From Sarcocystis neurona (lineage: Eukaryota; Apicomplexa; Conoidasida; Eucoccidiorida; Sarcocystidae): 64,000 nt of DNA. A model generated the notes under the pieces. That model saw nothing but the letters and a program-made list of their open reading frames with translations. It was not told the DNA's origin and did not search any database. The position numbers and the translations under genes were made by a program. Where the stretch lies: the NCBI GenBank assembly GCA_000727475.1, contig KL647288.1:7715414-7779413 (forward strand), read 5' to 3'. Below are positions 45,901 through 58,834 of this stretch, in pieces (position 1 is the first letter of the stretch; every line of letters starts with the position of its first letter).

Positions 45901-48385
45901 CTCTTGCCCACGTACATATATCTCTGTATTTGTTGTTCCCCATAAATATACGTATAATTCTAGGAGGCGCGAGGACACAATACCTGACGTGGGGTGCAAG
46001 CAGGAAGCACAAGGCGATGGAGACTTTTTGCCGCACCCCCCTATTCGTGCGAACATGTTTGTTTTACATAGATACATAGAGGTAATGGCCAATAGATAGA
46101 GACCCGACAAATACACGTACACACACATGTATGTATGTATATATATATATATTGCGTGGGTTATTGTGAGGAGAAGGAGTAATAGGAGCCTTTTATATGT
46201 ACGCGTCCCCATGGTGGTGGACTGACGAACGGGTAAACGTTGCACACGTAGAGAGAGGTCTACGTATATCGAACAACAGCTCGACGTGTGGAGAGAGAAA
46301 GAGAGCAGGTTTCCTTCTGTCTGCGATGCGCGCGTGTTTATCTGTGTAGGCTGGTTTCCACCTACGTAGGCGTGCACTTGTGCGGAGTAGACCGGGTGTG
46401 TACGGGTGTGCTGTGTGCGGCGTGCTTTTGCCGTCTCTGCTGCGGGGGTTCCTCGGCGTCTGCGTCCTGGTTTCGTTTGCCAGTGCTGCTGTCCCATTTA
46501 CTGCTGCGGCGCTGGAAATGCTGCTGCTGATGTGACAATGCTGCGGTGGCTGCTCCAAGGTGCGTCTCTATCAGTTCACGTCTTCTTTTCTTCTTGTTCT
46601 CCTCCGCACGGCTGGGGCGGTCGCTTGTTTCTGCTGCTGCTGTCTTTTTGCATGCGCATATCGCGCTCATGTTGCTACCGCTCGCCTTTGCCGCCGCTGC
46701 TCTTCGTGCTGTCTGTGGCTGCCGTTGCTGCTGCTCTCTATTGCTGCTGCTCTCTTCGAAGCTTTTGCAGCTGCTGCGGACTGTTGTCTGCTGCGTCTGC
46801 CGTCTCGGACCTGCTGCGACAGTCTTCTGCTAGAAGTGGCGACAGCTTCTGCTGCCATATTCTGATCTAGCTTCTCTCTTCCGCTCCGACTGCTGCTGCT
46901 GTATACTGATTTGTCGTTGCTTGTCACGCTGCTGCGCTTGCAGGCTCCTACATGGAAGCGCTGTCTGCGGTGCTGACGCTGACATACCTGCCAGCGGTGC
47001 ATATTGGCAACACCGCGAAGACCTGTTTTCGCAACGTGCAGCCTCCTGATCCTCCGTACGTTCCTGAGTCAAGCAGTGGGGTACCCGTCGCAGCAGCAGC
47101 AGCAAATTCCCCGCCTTCCAGCAGCGGCGGGAGGAACTCTGGCGACCCAGGAAACGGCAGAGCGGCAGCCGCTCCCCGCCAACTGGCAGCCGCTGCCGCA
47201 GGAGCCGTGGACGGTGCTGCGGGAGCAGGAGCGGCGCGAGCAAAAGTGGCATCCGCAGGAACAACGGCAGGAAACGCCGACGCCCGAGGAAGAGAGACAG
47301 ACAGAGGAAGAAGGGTAGTAGGAGACCAGGGGACAGGAGCCTTGCCTTGGGGGGAAGAGGAGAAGGAAGGTGAAGAAAGGGCGAAAACAGGAAGCGAAGG
47401 ATTCTCTTCAAGGAAAGAAAAAGGGACTGCTCGAGGACGCGGAACCGAAGGGGCCGGAGCGCAGGTCAGTCCAACAAGGATCATCAAAGAAGGTGTAGGA
47501 GGCGAGGTGCCTCGACAGCTGGGAGAGTCTCACAGCTCATCGCCTTCTTTTCCTCCTCGTCGTGTCCCGCCCGTTTCTTCTATTCCTTTGTCGCTGTCTC
47601 CCCTGCAGCGGCGGTGGAGGGTACGCAGTTCTGAGTTTATGCACCGGTTCGTGGCAGCGACGACGGAGCACATGCGGCGGCGGTCGCCCACAGGCAGCGG
47701 GGCAAGGCCGCAACCGGAACCAGTGGACGAAGCAACGCTGATATCAACGGCAGCAGGAGGAGGACCTGGCCGCCGCCCGGACGCCTTTACCTCAGTGACG
47801 TCTGCGCTGGTTCGAAGAGCGATTGAGAGTTTGTCTTTGCTGAGCCGCTCGAGCGTCGCTACGAGGCAGCCTCTGCGCGTTCCCATCTTCGACCCCGTGA
47901 CGGGACAAAACCAAGAACAGTCGCTGATGCTGATGCGTCACTCTGCTGCGGCAGGGTTTCCGCTGGAGTTGCTGGAGCAGGCTGCTACGCAGCAGGGGGA
48001 GCTCCAGCCGACGCTGCTGTTCCGCAGCATTCTGCCCTTTGTCGTCGGCCTGGCGCACGGGCTCAACAAAGTACAGGTCACCGCCAGCATCAATGTGCCG
48101 CTGGTCGCGGAGAACGAGAAGCTGCTAGAGGCGCTGCAGAAGGACTGCGGACTGCAGCGCGTCTACTTCTCTCTGGAAGTCACGTTGCAGGCTGTTCGTG
48201 CAATGTTTTTCAAGCAGACACACGGCAAGCGCCTGCTCGAGCCGTTTCAGGTGCTTTGCAGCATTCGGCATTGGGCTGACGAACAGGACTGGCCCCCCCC
48301 TCCTCCACAGTCCTTCGTCTACGATGTTGCGGAACTCGCCGCGGAATATGCCTCTCTCTCTGTTGGCTTCGGCAGCACGCCGTGA
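42937..48385 (+). CDS. Predicted type II membrane protein of unknown function, 686 aa
   Basis: Three exons join in phase: 42937-43261, 44212-44505 and 46944-48385. They use GT-AG introns with good donors (g|gtaaga, g|gtacgc) and acceptors (gtccccag, cgcttgcag). The product has a disordered N-terminus (MTDGSPGGSPQPP), a basic patch, a helical segment (KLREVFVKAVSQFPYRI), and one membrane span at about residues 112-137 (LLFQLLTVLAICGLAFAV). Three N-glycosylation sequons (NST, NVT, NLS) follow closely. An Ala/Gly/Arg-rich disordered stretch sits near residues 240-400. A folded-looking C-terminus contains RVPIFDPVTGQNQEQSL and AMFFKQTHGKRLLEPF. Sequons just after the span suggest N-in, C-lumenal topology. 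I do not recognise the family. The ATG at 42937 was chosen because it begins the disordered leader; one further upstream in frame is not an ATG. Confidence 0.7.
43839..43880. repeat. (TATG)n(TA)n(GA)n compound microsatellite
   Basis: A compound simple repeat in the first intron of the membrane-protein gene. Confidence 0.9.
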
Positions 48386-51300
48386 GCATCTGAGTAGTCT
48401 ACAGGGTTCCCGCATCCGGCTGCCAAAGAAAGGAGAGGAAAACGAGCAGTCCCAAGAAAGAAGACGAAGGAGGAGAGGAGGGAGTACAAACGGAGGACAC
48501 GAAGGGAGAAACGAGGAGAAAGAGGAGGAAGGGGAGGGGGGGAAGACGAAGGAGAAAAAAGACGAGGACGAGGCAACCCAGAGACAGGGTTGGCGCACAC
48601 GCTGCAGCTGTTTCGGCGAGGGGCAGCGAGAAGACAGCTGGAGAACGAAGCGTCGACAGGAACGAGAAGATACAGAGACGCACGGAGAGCCACAGGTTCA
48701 TGCAAACGAGAGACGCGTCGAGGTCTTCAGAGGGACAAAAAGCTCGTGGACAGGTATTTACGTAGATTGAGAGAGAGAGACATAGACCGAAAAATATATG
48801 TACATTTATGTGTCTATATGTATATATATGTGTGTAGACGCATCCAGCACGTGAATTCACAATACACGTGTATACGTGCACAGATCGGAACGACAAAGAT
48901 CCGTTTTTGCCGGTGAAGAAAGACGTATCCAGCGTATGTGTACACACATATATATACATATAGATATATATGTGTATATGTGTGTATATAAGCATGGGTG
49001 TACGCATGCTGTATAGGGTTAGGCAGGAGGTGCGTCTAGGAGGATAGAGGGAAGTGGGAGGAGTCAGTTTGAATTGAGGCAGGAACCGGAATCATGTAGG
49101 TGGGGTGGGATTCAGAAAAAAGGAGATGGGGCTCTTTGTATTGATATATGCGTGGAGAGAGAGAGATAGAGACAATATATATAGGTGCAGCGTTAAGGAG
49201 GGGACCCGGGCATTTGGCGACAATTAGAGGGCGGAAGCAGTGAATCGGTGAGCGTACGCGCACAAAGTTTTACATATATATGCTCAGATGTAGAGAAAAA
49301 ATTAAGGCGTGTCTATACGTATGTGTGTATTATATTTGGAAGGAGAGAAGCCACTGCACACAGACATGTGGAAGTGTGCAGGCGACGGAGAACCACACGT
49401 GCACATATGCATATATATACACGTATGTATATGTAGGGAAGGAGAGAGATAAGAGCGAGCGAACACTAATGAATAACGGGAGGAACTTGCGTAGTTTTCG
49501 TTTTCTCTTGCCTTCTGAATGTTTGAGGCTCCGCGCACACACATGTTTAGAATATATAGGGATACGGAAGAAGAAGTCAGTCAGTCCCGTGTATTTGAGT
49601 GTCTCTATATGTATATAGCTTTGCATTTATAGCGAAGAACGAACTCACATTCTTACACATGCTTGCGTCAGTAGGCGTAGTTTACTCATCTCAAAAGGAC
49701 GATGCCTTGTATGGACGTGTTCGCCCCTGTATAGCTCTGCATGTCTCTACTTATTTGATTGTGCGAGTCCTACGTAAGTACTTGTGGTGATGTTGGTTCG
49801 ATTGATAGTTTCAGTCAACTTACCTGTGTCTCTTTATTGATATATATATATGCACGTACACTGGGATATATGCACGCCACTATACGTAGGAGGTGCACCG
49901 ACGTGGAGGTTTTGTAGAGATTGGGAGTGAGGTCGCGCCGCGCCTGTCACACAGCAGAACCAGGGTCCTGACTTCGCCAGCACGCCAACGCCCTGAGTGC
50001 GTCTCACTGCGTATATACAAGGGGAGTGCAACTGGATGAGTGCAATATAGGTATCTATATAGATATATAGGAACGAAGCTGCTGTGTGGATGCATTGTTC
50101 TTATATATATATACATATATATATACATATATATGTATATACGTATTTGAGTGAGTGCAACTGGACGCACACAGTATATATGTATATACATATGATGGTA
50201 GAGATGCACTGTATATGGATGCAGTATATGTGTATATATATATATGAATATACATACATGCGTACTGGGCCAATGCACGTACACGTAGTGTGTATAGTAT
50301 ATATGCTGTATATGTATGTATTGGGAGAATGCATCTATCTGCACGACCTGTATATCTTTACGTATATGTATGTGTACACAGGCGGGATGCAGCTGGATAC
50401 GTATAGTGCGTATATATATATATATATGTGGCTAGTAAATCATCTCACGGATTCAGCCGCAGAATATACGTCGCGCGCATCTGGCTCTGGGGTGGTGCCT
50501 TGCTTACCTTCAGGTACATATACCCAGGAATGTATTCATATTTCTGTATGTCTGCGTGACGTGATACATCACGCACCAGTGTTCTGGTGGTTCTGTACTC
50601 GTCATATCTGTGTGCAGGATATACAAATATATATATATATATATAGATAGATAGATATAGATAGATAGATAGGTATATATTGGTTCAGTTACGGCATGCT
50701 TATATGTTCAACGGTGGTTTATATGTGTGTGTCTTGAACTTCGCAGTCGTGCGTGGCCTCTCTTACCCCATTACCCTTCTACTTTATACGTGTGCTGCGT
50801 AGTGCTCAAGAGACGTCTAATGCGTGGTGCTGTAAACCATGGCTGGCAGACCAGTGTACCCCACGCATCTGTAAATGCAGGTATATGGTCGCGCGCCCAG
50901 CCGCTTCTATTGCAGTGGGAGGGTGGAGCCGCTGAAGAAGCGAAGTTGTTTCAGTGGAAAAGCAAAGGGAGAGAAGCAGCCTCCTATGGGATACGGACAT
51001 ACACAATAATCATCTCTACCTAACGTCACGCACACGGACATCTTCGCATGCTTGCTCTTGCTCACATATGTACATATATATGCATGTGCGTGTGTGCATA
51101 TGAACAAGTGTACGCAGAGGAGCCAGACGCGTGCGGCAATTATGCTGAAAATTTTGCGCCTGGATGCCAGGCATGGTACGTATTGCCACGCAGTAGAGAT
51201 ATTGTCTTTCCACGTCCTGCGTACAGTTTTTGTTTCTCCTGCATCTTTGTCAGAGCGTGCGCGACCAACGCGCACACACTTTTTCGTTTTGTTAGACGAA

Positions 51301-52555
51301 GGTACCTTTCTGGACGGCGTGTTTGCATGTACGTTCGTTCAGGAGAAGTGGTTTTTGCACTTGAACGTGATGCATACAGGAGCCCTTTGTTGTTCTGCGC
51401 TGTTCTGTTCTCAATTGCTGCATGGACTTCAACTTTCCCAAAGGACGAATGCAAAGACATTCGCGTGTCATGCATTTCTCTTCTGTCTTAGACATATACA
51501 TGGAAAAAGTGTGTGCAACGCCACAAACGTAGTGTGGGATATGACGACACGTATGTACATACGTGTGTCCCAGGTAGACGCTTGTAAATAATACTTGTAC
51601 CCATACATGTGTATTACACTCCGATACGCAAGTACGGGTCGGAACAGCAGGTCTGCGCAAAACCATCCGGATGAGGAAAAACCTACGTATGTTGGTACCG
51701 TGTGTCCCTGCTTCTGGCAAACAAAGGTATGTGTGTACACATGCGTATTTTGCATGAAGCTATGTGGACACACGTAACTCCGTTTGTGCACCCTGTGCAA
51801 TCGTACAGGAACCGAAGCGTGCGGGGACAGTTCGCCTCTGTATCGGTCCGTAACGCGGCCTGTGTGCGCACACAGAGTTCTGATCGTGTACGCGTACAGG
51901 CGTTTGCAGCTGACCTTTGCATCTTTGTGTCCCCTCCGTAAGGCACGATATCCGGAAGGTACACATACGTATATATACATATATATATACACACCAAACC
52001 TTTCACCATCTCGTTACGAATGAAAAACATCCTCAGACACTTTTACCTAGTAGAGTGCGTGCCCTTCTATCTTCTACTCCCATTACTCTGACTACGTCAG
52101 CCATCACGGGCACTGCGTTTCATCGTCATTCATTTCCCTATTCGCACCTTACTGCTCACCCTCTTCGCTTCCCTCCTACGGATAGTAGCCCGCACCACGG
52201 CGAACGCAACAGTACGACAGGTAACGCAGACTACTGCTGTCCCTCCAAGTCCTGCTTTTGGTCCTCTCTGTACAGGTAGTTTTTGGTCGCCTCCATCTGA
52301 CCGTCCAAGTCCAGTTTTTCATCTCCCTCTTGAGGCACCAGAGGGTGGCCCTTTCAGATTTACTCATACCATCAAAAATATACCTGCTGTTTCCGTAATC
52401 CTCCTCGTCATTTTCTTTCTACCGTCCTCGCATTACTTCCCCCACTTCTCTGAATGTACTTCTTGGCCTTTTGTCGCATCTTCTTCTGATATTACTCTAC
52501 TCTCACAACTCCTGCTATCACTGCGACCCATCCTTCTGCTCAAAGTGCCCCTCCT
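48386..52555. other. Intergenic region between convergent genes
   Basis: Immediately after the membrane-protein stop, about 48,420-48,585 is a strongly purine-rich (G/A) strand, probably 3' UTR. Then come TA arrays and alternating purine-pyrimidine DNA (48,780-49,000; 50,100-50,440) and a GATA-type array. About 51,050-51,590 holds two overlapping + frames of 147 and 179 codons with Cys-rich composition, including EEPDACGNYAENFAPGCQAW before a donor-like gtacgt. It is unsupported as a gene. From 52,030 to 52,550 the + strand is C/T-rich, plausibly the 3' UTR of the - strand gene that ends at 52556. Confidence 0.5.
50627..50672. repeat. (TA)n/(GATA)n compound microsatellite
   Basis: A TA run merges into GATA units. 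It is a simple repeat in intergenic DNA. Confidence 0.9.
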
Positions 52556-55500
52556 CTATGTCCATGTGACAACAGAGGAGGGGGCCGCGGCTGTGCCTGG
52601 CCAGCGGTTGTAGCGGTAGTCCCAGTTCAGTAAAAACGCCTCCGTCCCGCCCTTGGATAAGTCTAGCTTCCCTGCTTCTTCTCCGTGAGGCCCGATGATA
52701 ATAATCTGCGGACACTGCGTTGAGGGGATCTTTGCCGTGCCAAACGCTGAAAAAGAAGCAGCCGCAGCGGCACCAGAGAGGAACGACAGCGAGACACACA
52801 GCACGCTGCGTATAGCCCGTGTGCAGGTTCACGACCCGGAAAACACGTAAACCAACGTACCCACAGGTGTACCACTTACGTACCCGTCATGTTTACACAT
52901 GTGCTCGAAATACCCCTGCATCCGTCTTACGCTGGAAAAGCTCAAGAGTAGCTCAACACGTATACGTAAATGTACACGTTCACGATACACCTACATATAT
53001 GTATCGTCCTCAAGGTATACACGTGGGTAAATAAGGGAGCACGACAACAGTGAACAACATACGCGCATATGGAGAGCAAAGGATACACTAACTCAACCAC
53101 GGTGACACGTCCCCATAAATTTGTCTCAAGTCAAAGTAGTACATGCACAAACGGAGAGTTAAGGTTCCACTGGAAAATGCCGTGAGCTACGTTTACACCA
53201 AGACCAACGACATAGCATCACCAAGTTGGGGGTCTCATAAAATCAGATGCTACGGAACTTACTATATATAGACACATACGCTAAAACATAGATATACCAC
53301 TCACGTTATTACTTATATATGTGAAAATAAAACTTGGTATAGTGCTGTTATGCCGTTGCAGTGCACACTACCAAAATTGTAGTGGCAGCACGTAGACACT
53401 ACAGGGTGCGCAGCTGCTGATATTGTCCACACAGACTTACACACGGGTATACACCCACAAGAATCATCCACGTGAGCAGTCTGTTGAGGAGGCATGCAAA
53501 AATCTATTTTTAGTACCCAGACTAAGAAGCCACGTTGTCAAAAGGCATACGCAGTAATCAAAGTGTTCCTTCTCATTAAAATCGGCCCTTTCTCAAGTAC
53601 CCCCTTGGTCGCCCAACCGTACTGCTGCGCGCAGCGAATCGCAGTTTCAAGGCTTCTACGTATACAGATCGACACAACGGCAGCCGAAAAGCGCACAAGC
53701 AGTAGACAGGGCACACACGTGTACGTGCGCACGGGTAGCAGCAAGGCAGAGAATTATTCTTCGCACGACTGTATCGACATGTGCCCACTGTACAAAAACC
53801 CATTTATACACACGTGTGCATATTTATGGCAGCGTCAGTCTATACGTCCGAAGAAACACCTGTCAAAGAACATTTATACTCATCACATGTAAAGCGACAA
53901 TGACGACGACAGAGACACCTGCACGAAGAGTGCACCTACCGTAACAGTGGTCACGCGCAAGCAGGTGTATAGAGCTAGACGTAAATAATATAAACCAAAG
54001 ACGGCAAAGTTGGCAGCGGAAAACTTACCAATGAAATTATCGGTGATCCTGTAGCGATTGAGGAGATTCTTGCGGAGATCTGAGTTATACTCGACGCTAC
54101 ACCAGGGCACTGTAGCGCGGGCTTGTTCAAACGTCTTTTCGTCTTCATCAAGACTAACGTATATGACCTCTACATTCATCGGCCCGTAGCTGCAGTTCGT
54201 TGTCAGGTAGAACTGTCATAGGCAGACAAACCAGATACACAACTACACGCGCTATGTATATACACATGTATATATATATAGCCACGTTTGATCTGCGCTG
54301 CACTGACGGTAATGTAGACCCTCGTTCTCCTTTTTTTCACCAGCTCCACGCCGTCATACAGAATGTGACGCATATATATGCATATGCGTATACTTGCATC
54401 TCGTCTTCATTTGCGATCATTTGCGAGTCGCTATATAATAGTGTAAGTCCGTACGTGGGCACATCGCGGATAATAGAAATCTAGCAATAAGAGGCTTGAC
54501 TGTATAACTGTATATGAATATAGTTATTACCACGTCCTTTGTATGACACGTCTGATAAACAAAGCAGCTGAAATTCACTTGCACAGCATCTTCAAGACCT
54601 CTGCAAATATTGCAAGCCACTATGGATATCCACACAGGAGCAAGCGCACGACCAATACACACACAGGTATTCTATCGGTACATGTACCTGGAGCTCCTCC
54701 TATTCGTATCGTTTAGATCGAAACCCACTGGACTGACGGTGTGCGAGTCGACCACAAGAGTACCTGTTTTAGAATCGATCCCACAGCAGCACATTTTGGA
54801 TGATTCTTTTTCCCAAAATAAAGAGCCACCGAGACACCTGCTAAGTCCTTCGGTCCGATGGGCACGTAGTTGCCCTGCAGGTTTCTCTTCACGATAGCTC
54901 CTCCAAATAAGTCTAGTTCTACAAAAGGAATAGCGCAGTAGCCGACAGAACAGCACGAAAAAGTAACGTACGACAGCGGAAAAAGGGTCGGAGAGGCAAA
55001 CAATGTCCGTAAAACATGAAGAGACTGGAGGCTTAGATGAGGCGGAAAATATACGTTCGTGTCCAACTTAGCTTTCGGCATTCATCTGTCCTACGAGCTA
55101 CTTCACCAGTGCAGTTTAACGTTCCTCGATAACGACTACTTCTCGCAATCACCGCGCGCAAAGCAGCCTGCTCAATAGCACAAGAAGATTCCGAGACAAC
55201 CGCTACAGAAAGATTCCGCTGAGGACGTTTACAGACGCGCGTGCAGCCCTACTCGTGGTGACTGCTACCATTGCCATGTCGCCAGGTCACTTGTACTCGC
55301 GCATCCATTGTGACGCGCAATTATGCACAACGCGGGTAGAGCAGCGGTGTCACAGTGTACCCATGACGAAGCGAAGAGCCGGACAACCACGGGCTACAAG
55401 AGGGTGCTGTACGGCGAGGGTGCCTTCAAATACGTTTTGCCTACGCTATTCGCCACTGGAAGTTGAATAGAGGAAGGAGAAGTGTACCCCTACACAGAAA

Positions 55501-56265
55501 TAAAAGGCGTCATTACCTGCACCCAGCATGGTGTTTCTCGGTTGTTTGTATCAAAGCGACGGCCTCTGCGTTGAGTCGCGCACCGAAAGGGCGGCAAAGA
55601 TTTACTTGGAGGATGATGTACTCCAACGAATTGCAGCTTGCTACGAATTTTCAAAAAGACGAGATTAAGTGTCGAACCTTAGTATTGCTTCTTCATATCC
55701 AGACAACAAACTGACTGAGTTCACCAAAGTAACAAGGAGTATGTGTCACACATGAACAACTCCACACAACCGATACACCCAGTCGACCGCGAATCCCATC
55801 TCTGGGATAAATCCTCATTTCCTGGGTGGTGCAGCAGTCTGCTTATTCTCGGGAAACAACTACACTGAATGGTTTGGTTTTGTTCGCCCATATACGTACT
55901 TGTACAGCTGTACATGATTAATTTAGCCACTGTGCGCATGTGGCACACGACGGAGCTTTACCACCAGCTGGAGAGTGGCGCCCGGTCCTCTCCCGTGTTC
56001 TTACTGTTTCGAGTCTCCACATGCAAAGCACGCATACCTCCCACATTCAACAGCATGAAGGAGAAGGAAAAAAAAAAGGAGCTGAGAAGCTGGTTCACAA
56101 GAAGTGCAATGTGGTAATATGAAGTATCTCGCAGCAACATGCAATTTCACTGGAACCAGCAGGAGCGCGGCTAGTTGTTCGCCCGAATGTAGGTACACCC
56201 GGACCACTGCCGGCTGAGAAGCCGCGACGCGCGGTGTGTGGTCTGCTGCCCCACTTACGGCTCAT
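52556..56265 (-). CDS. Nucleoredoxin/tryparedoxin-like protein with altered active site, 178 aa
   Basis: Four exons read on the - strand join in phase: 56265-56259, 54918-54764, 54212-54029 and 52746-52556. They give 178 residues, the usual size of a tryparedoxin-like domain. Family features are DLFGG at the start, VALYFG before the active site, [17 protein letters not shown] (beta strand plus the D-E-D-E-x-F motif), VPWCSVEY, and [18 protein letters not shown] (cis-Pro region and last strands). Where the family has W-C-P-P-C, this protein has N41-H42-P43-K44-C45, so the nucleophilic cysteine and the Trp are missing while the second Cys remains. This lies inside one exon, so splicing cannot explain it. 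It is probably not a normal disulfide reductase. The first coding exon would be only seven bases (ATGAGCC). The frame is open upstream of it to about 56,470, so a longer N-terminus is possible. Confidence 0.82.
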
Positions 56266-57590
56266 GCCGCCTTCTTCCTCGACGAGTGACTTCGGTCCTA
56301 TCCGACACGCTTCATCTTCCCTCAAGAGGCAGCGAGGAATGTTGACGGTTATACAGTGGAGCCCAAAATATATGTCTGTGACTGTACGGTGCAGTTCCGG
56401 CGTGGTTAGGTTCAGCACTCGCCGCTTAGGTAGCCGCCGAGGCGTACGTACAGTGGTTATGGCGGTTCAGTTTTTGCGTCGTTCCATCGCCTTTTCAAAG
56501 ACTGCGAACTGCATACCATTGCGGTGACGTCCTGGGGCACCTATTTACTTTGAAACGCCGGGGTTGCCCACAGTGCAATCTTCGAGGTGTGGGCCAAAGC
56601 TTGTGCTGGAGTCGATACCGCAGTGCGCCCGGCGGTGCTGCATCGAGGCGACCCTGCAGACCCGGGAGCGGTTGGCACGAAAGCTGCACACGGACTCACT
56701 TCTGCACGCTCCAACTCTGCGCATCCGCCCAGCCTCTTCACATGTCTGCATCCGTAGAGGTGTTTTGTCTTTTTTCAGCCTTTTCCCCTCCTGTATTACG
56801 TTGTGGGCACGTCTACTTTGTGTAGTCCTGACCATGTTGTTCCGTCGAGCGCGGCCGACGCGATCCTTGCGGTCTCTTCGCGCTCTTGGCGTTGTTACAC
56901 AGTGCCGGGAGGGGGACGCTTCTCGAGACCAGCTGCCATGCGGTGGCGCTCGTACTTCTATATGCGGTATTGCTCTCCGTGCACACTTCCCACGAATAAA
57001 TCAGTGACACTGCCTTGCATGTTTGTGCTGCCTACACTTGCAGTTCTAGTTCGATTAGTCCTGCGATCAATATTCCAGAGTATAATTATCAACCCTCACC
57101 CCTGAACCACCCCGCGCGCACGCTCACCGCTTTAGCGTCCCTGGGCACTGCGCAGATGTAGCGCGGGTGTAATCCTGCACTCGTGCATGCGTCCTGTGCA
57201 GTTCTTGTGTACCCCTTCATGAAACCTAATCCAATTCTTAAAGTTGTGCACCTGTAGTTTGTGTGCGGGGGAAATTCTTTTCTGCTTGGAACTGTGTCTT
57301 TGACTACGTGATGCGCATTTACCCGTCGCTCTTCACAGGTCCGCCTTTACTGAGGTGACCGAACTGACGGATATGATTCTCTGACCTGCGTTGTAGGTGT
57401 CGTACACTAGGTTCGTATATTTAAGTGGCCAGACTGTATACGGCTTCTGCCACCGACCAATTGTGAGCTCTGTATTACTGTGTGTAACACATACATGCGT
57501 TACACACGTATGTAGATAGGTAGTGGCAGGGAGAGATTACTCACGTATGCGTACTCACATATATATGGGAGAGCGGGATGGATATACATG
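56266..57590. other. Upstream of the thioredoxin-like gene; no supported gene
   Basis: The - strand frame leading into the 7-base exon stays open from about 56,470 (for example LNLTTPELHRTVTDIYFG). It could be extra N-terminal coding or 5' UTR. The + strand frames at 56,550-57,105 are short and unrecognised. No promoter element could be identified with confidence. Confidence 0.4.
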
Positions 57591-57614
57591 TGTAACTCCC
57601 TCGCGGGCCATCCT

Positions 57615-58120
57615 TCGGCTGCAATAGCCGAATATTTCACCACCGTCGGCAGTGCACAGATTCTCCGCCGGAACGCCGGCGGCGCTGAAAGACGCTCGGT
57701 GTATAGATGTGCATGACGCGCTGACCGAATTGTTGACCCGCTGCTCAGAGGTACGCAGATGGACACGTACTGCATGAGACAACAAGCTCGAGCTCCCCAT
57801 TCTGAAGATGTCGAAGTTTCTATAGGAGCGTAGAAAGGCCCAGTACCTATCCGCAGCGTAGTGAGACTCCCTTGCATCGTGTCCACTTTCCCGCAGATAA
57901 CATTGCTCCCCCTGCGCTTCGTGGTACGGCTGCTGCTGCTGCTGTTTTTGCGGCTACCGCTGGTGCTTCGGCTTCTGCCAAAGATGCGCCCGCGCGTGAC
58001 GCGGCTGTGGGACTCCTCTTCATTAAGTCAAGCGCTTTTGCAGGAGAGGTGGAATGCAGAGGGGGGCTGGCTCGCTGTCGTGTTTCTCTAAGAACACACA
58101 GCGCTACGCTGGCGTCGTAA
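57615..58120 (+). CDS. Possible two-exon short gene, hypothetical
   Basis: A + frame starting after a stop near 57,620 reads NISPPSAVHRFSAG and then CIDVHDALTELLTRCSE up to a donor-like gtacgc at about 57,750. A good acceptor (tttcccgcag) near 57,897 opens onto an Ala-rich frame with GCT codons (PPALRGTAAAAAVFAA) or, in the phase that matches exactly, a Leu-rich frame ending near 58,091. The opposite strand is also open. This may be a small gene just upstream of SufC or chance. No domain is recognised. Confidence 0.22.
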
Positions 58121-58834
58121 TCAGTGCTACTTCCACAACAGTAGTGTCTACGTCGAAAAATCCCCTATGTATACACGCACACACGCAGACGAGCACGGGT
58201 TAGAGTGCGAGTCTATTGCTCGTGCTGTTCAGCAAGCTTCGCTTGCTACCAGAGAAGCATCTAAAAGACAGTGAACGTATCTACGGCTAAACATTAGCTG
58301 TTAAGATTCTGTCGCAGAGTTGAGTGATCTTTCTACGCTATATATGCCTGTGGCGTATGCCTCCTGCCTGTCTAAAATGCGGTTTCTGCTTAGTGTGGTA
58401 GTGCTGCCGTGGTTTATCAAGCTAGTGTACACAATAGCACCAGCACCGGGTCTCTATTGCAGTGACCATATGAAGCTGCTGCTGGTCTGAGGAGGAGCGC
58501 CAGCACTGTGTTCAGCAGGTGACGTAAGCAAATATTCCATCGAAGGAACACGCGCTTCTATGGAGTGCGACAAGTTGCTCAGAACACTGCTCTGGCGAAA
58601 ATCTCCGCAAGCCTAGTCGTGGGTCTGGTCACACAGCACCCCCGCCTACAACACGTGACGCGTGTGTCTGCTCCTAGATGTACACACGTAAAATAATTTG
58701 TATAGACGTAAAAACGGATAACTACCTCTCTCTCTCTATGTATATATATATATATATGCAAGCGTGCGTATGTGTATAGCTTTGTAGTGTCGTCACCTCC
58801 GCTTGTGCAAGAGCTGCCACCATGCAATTGCAGC
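58121..58834. promoter_or_regulatory. 5' flank of SufC
   Basis: This region presumably holds the promoter and 5' UTR of SufC. It contains a CT run and TA array at about 58,725-58,758. In-frame upstream codons include a GTG at 58772 but no ATG. Another ATG at 58822 is in a different frame and would give a 17-codon upstream ORF ending after the SufC start. No named promoter element is visible. Confidence 0.4.

Noticed and set aside
58772..58834. SufC start further upstream at 58772
   Set aside because: That codon is GTG. The first in-frame ATG is at 58835.
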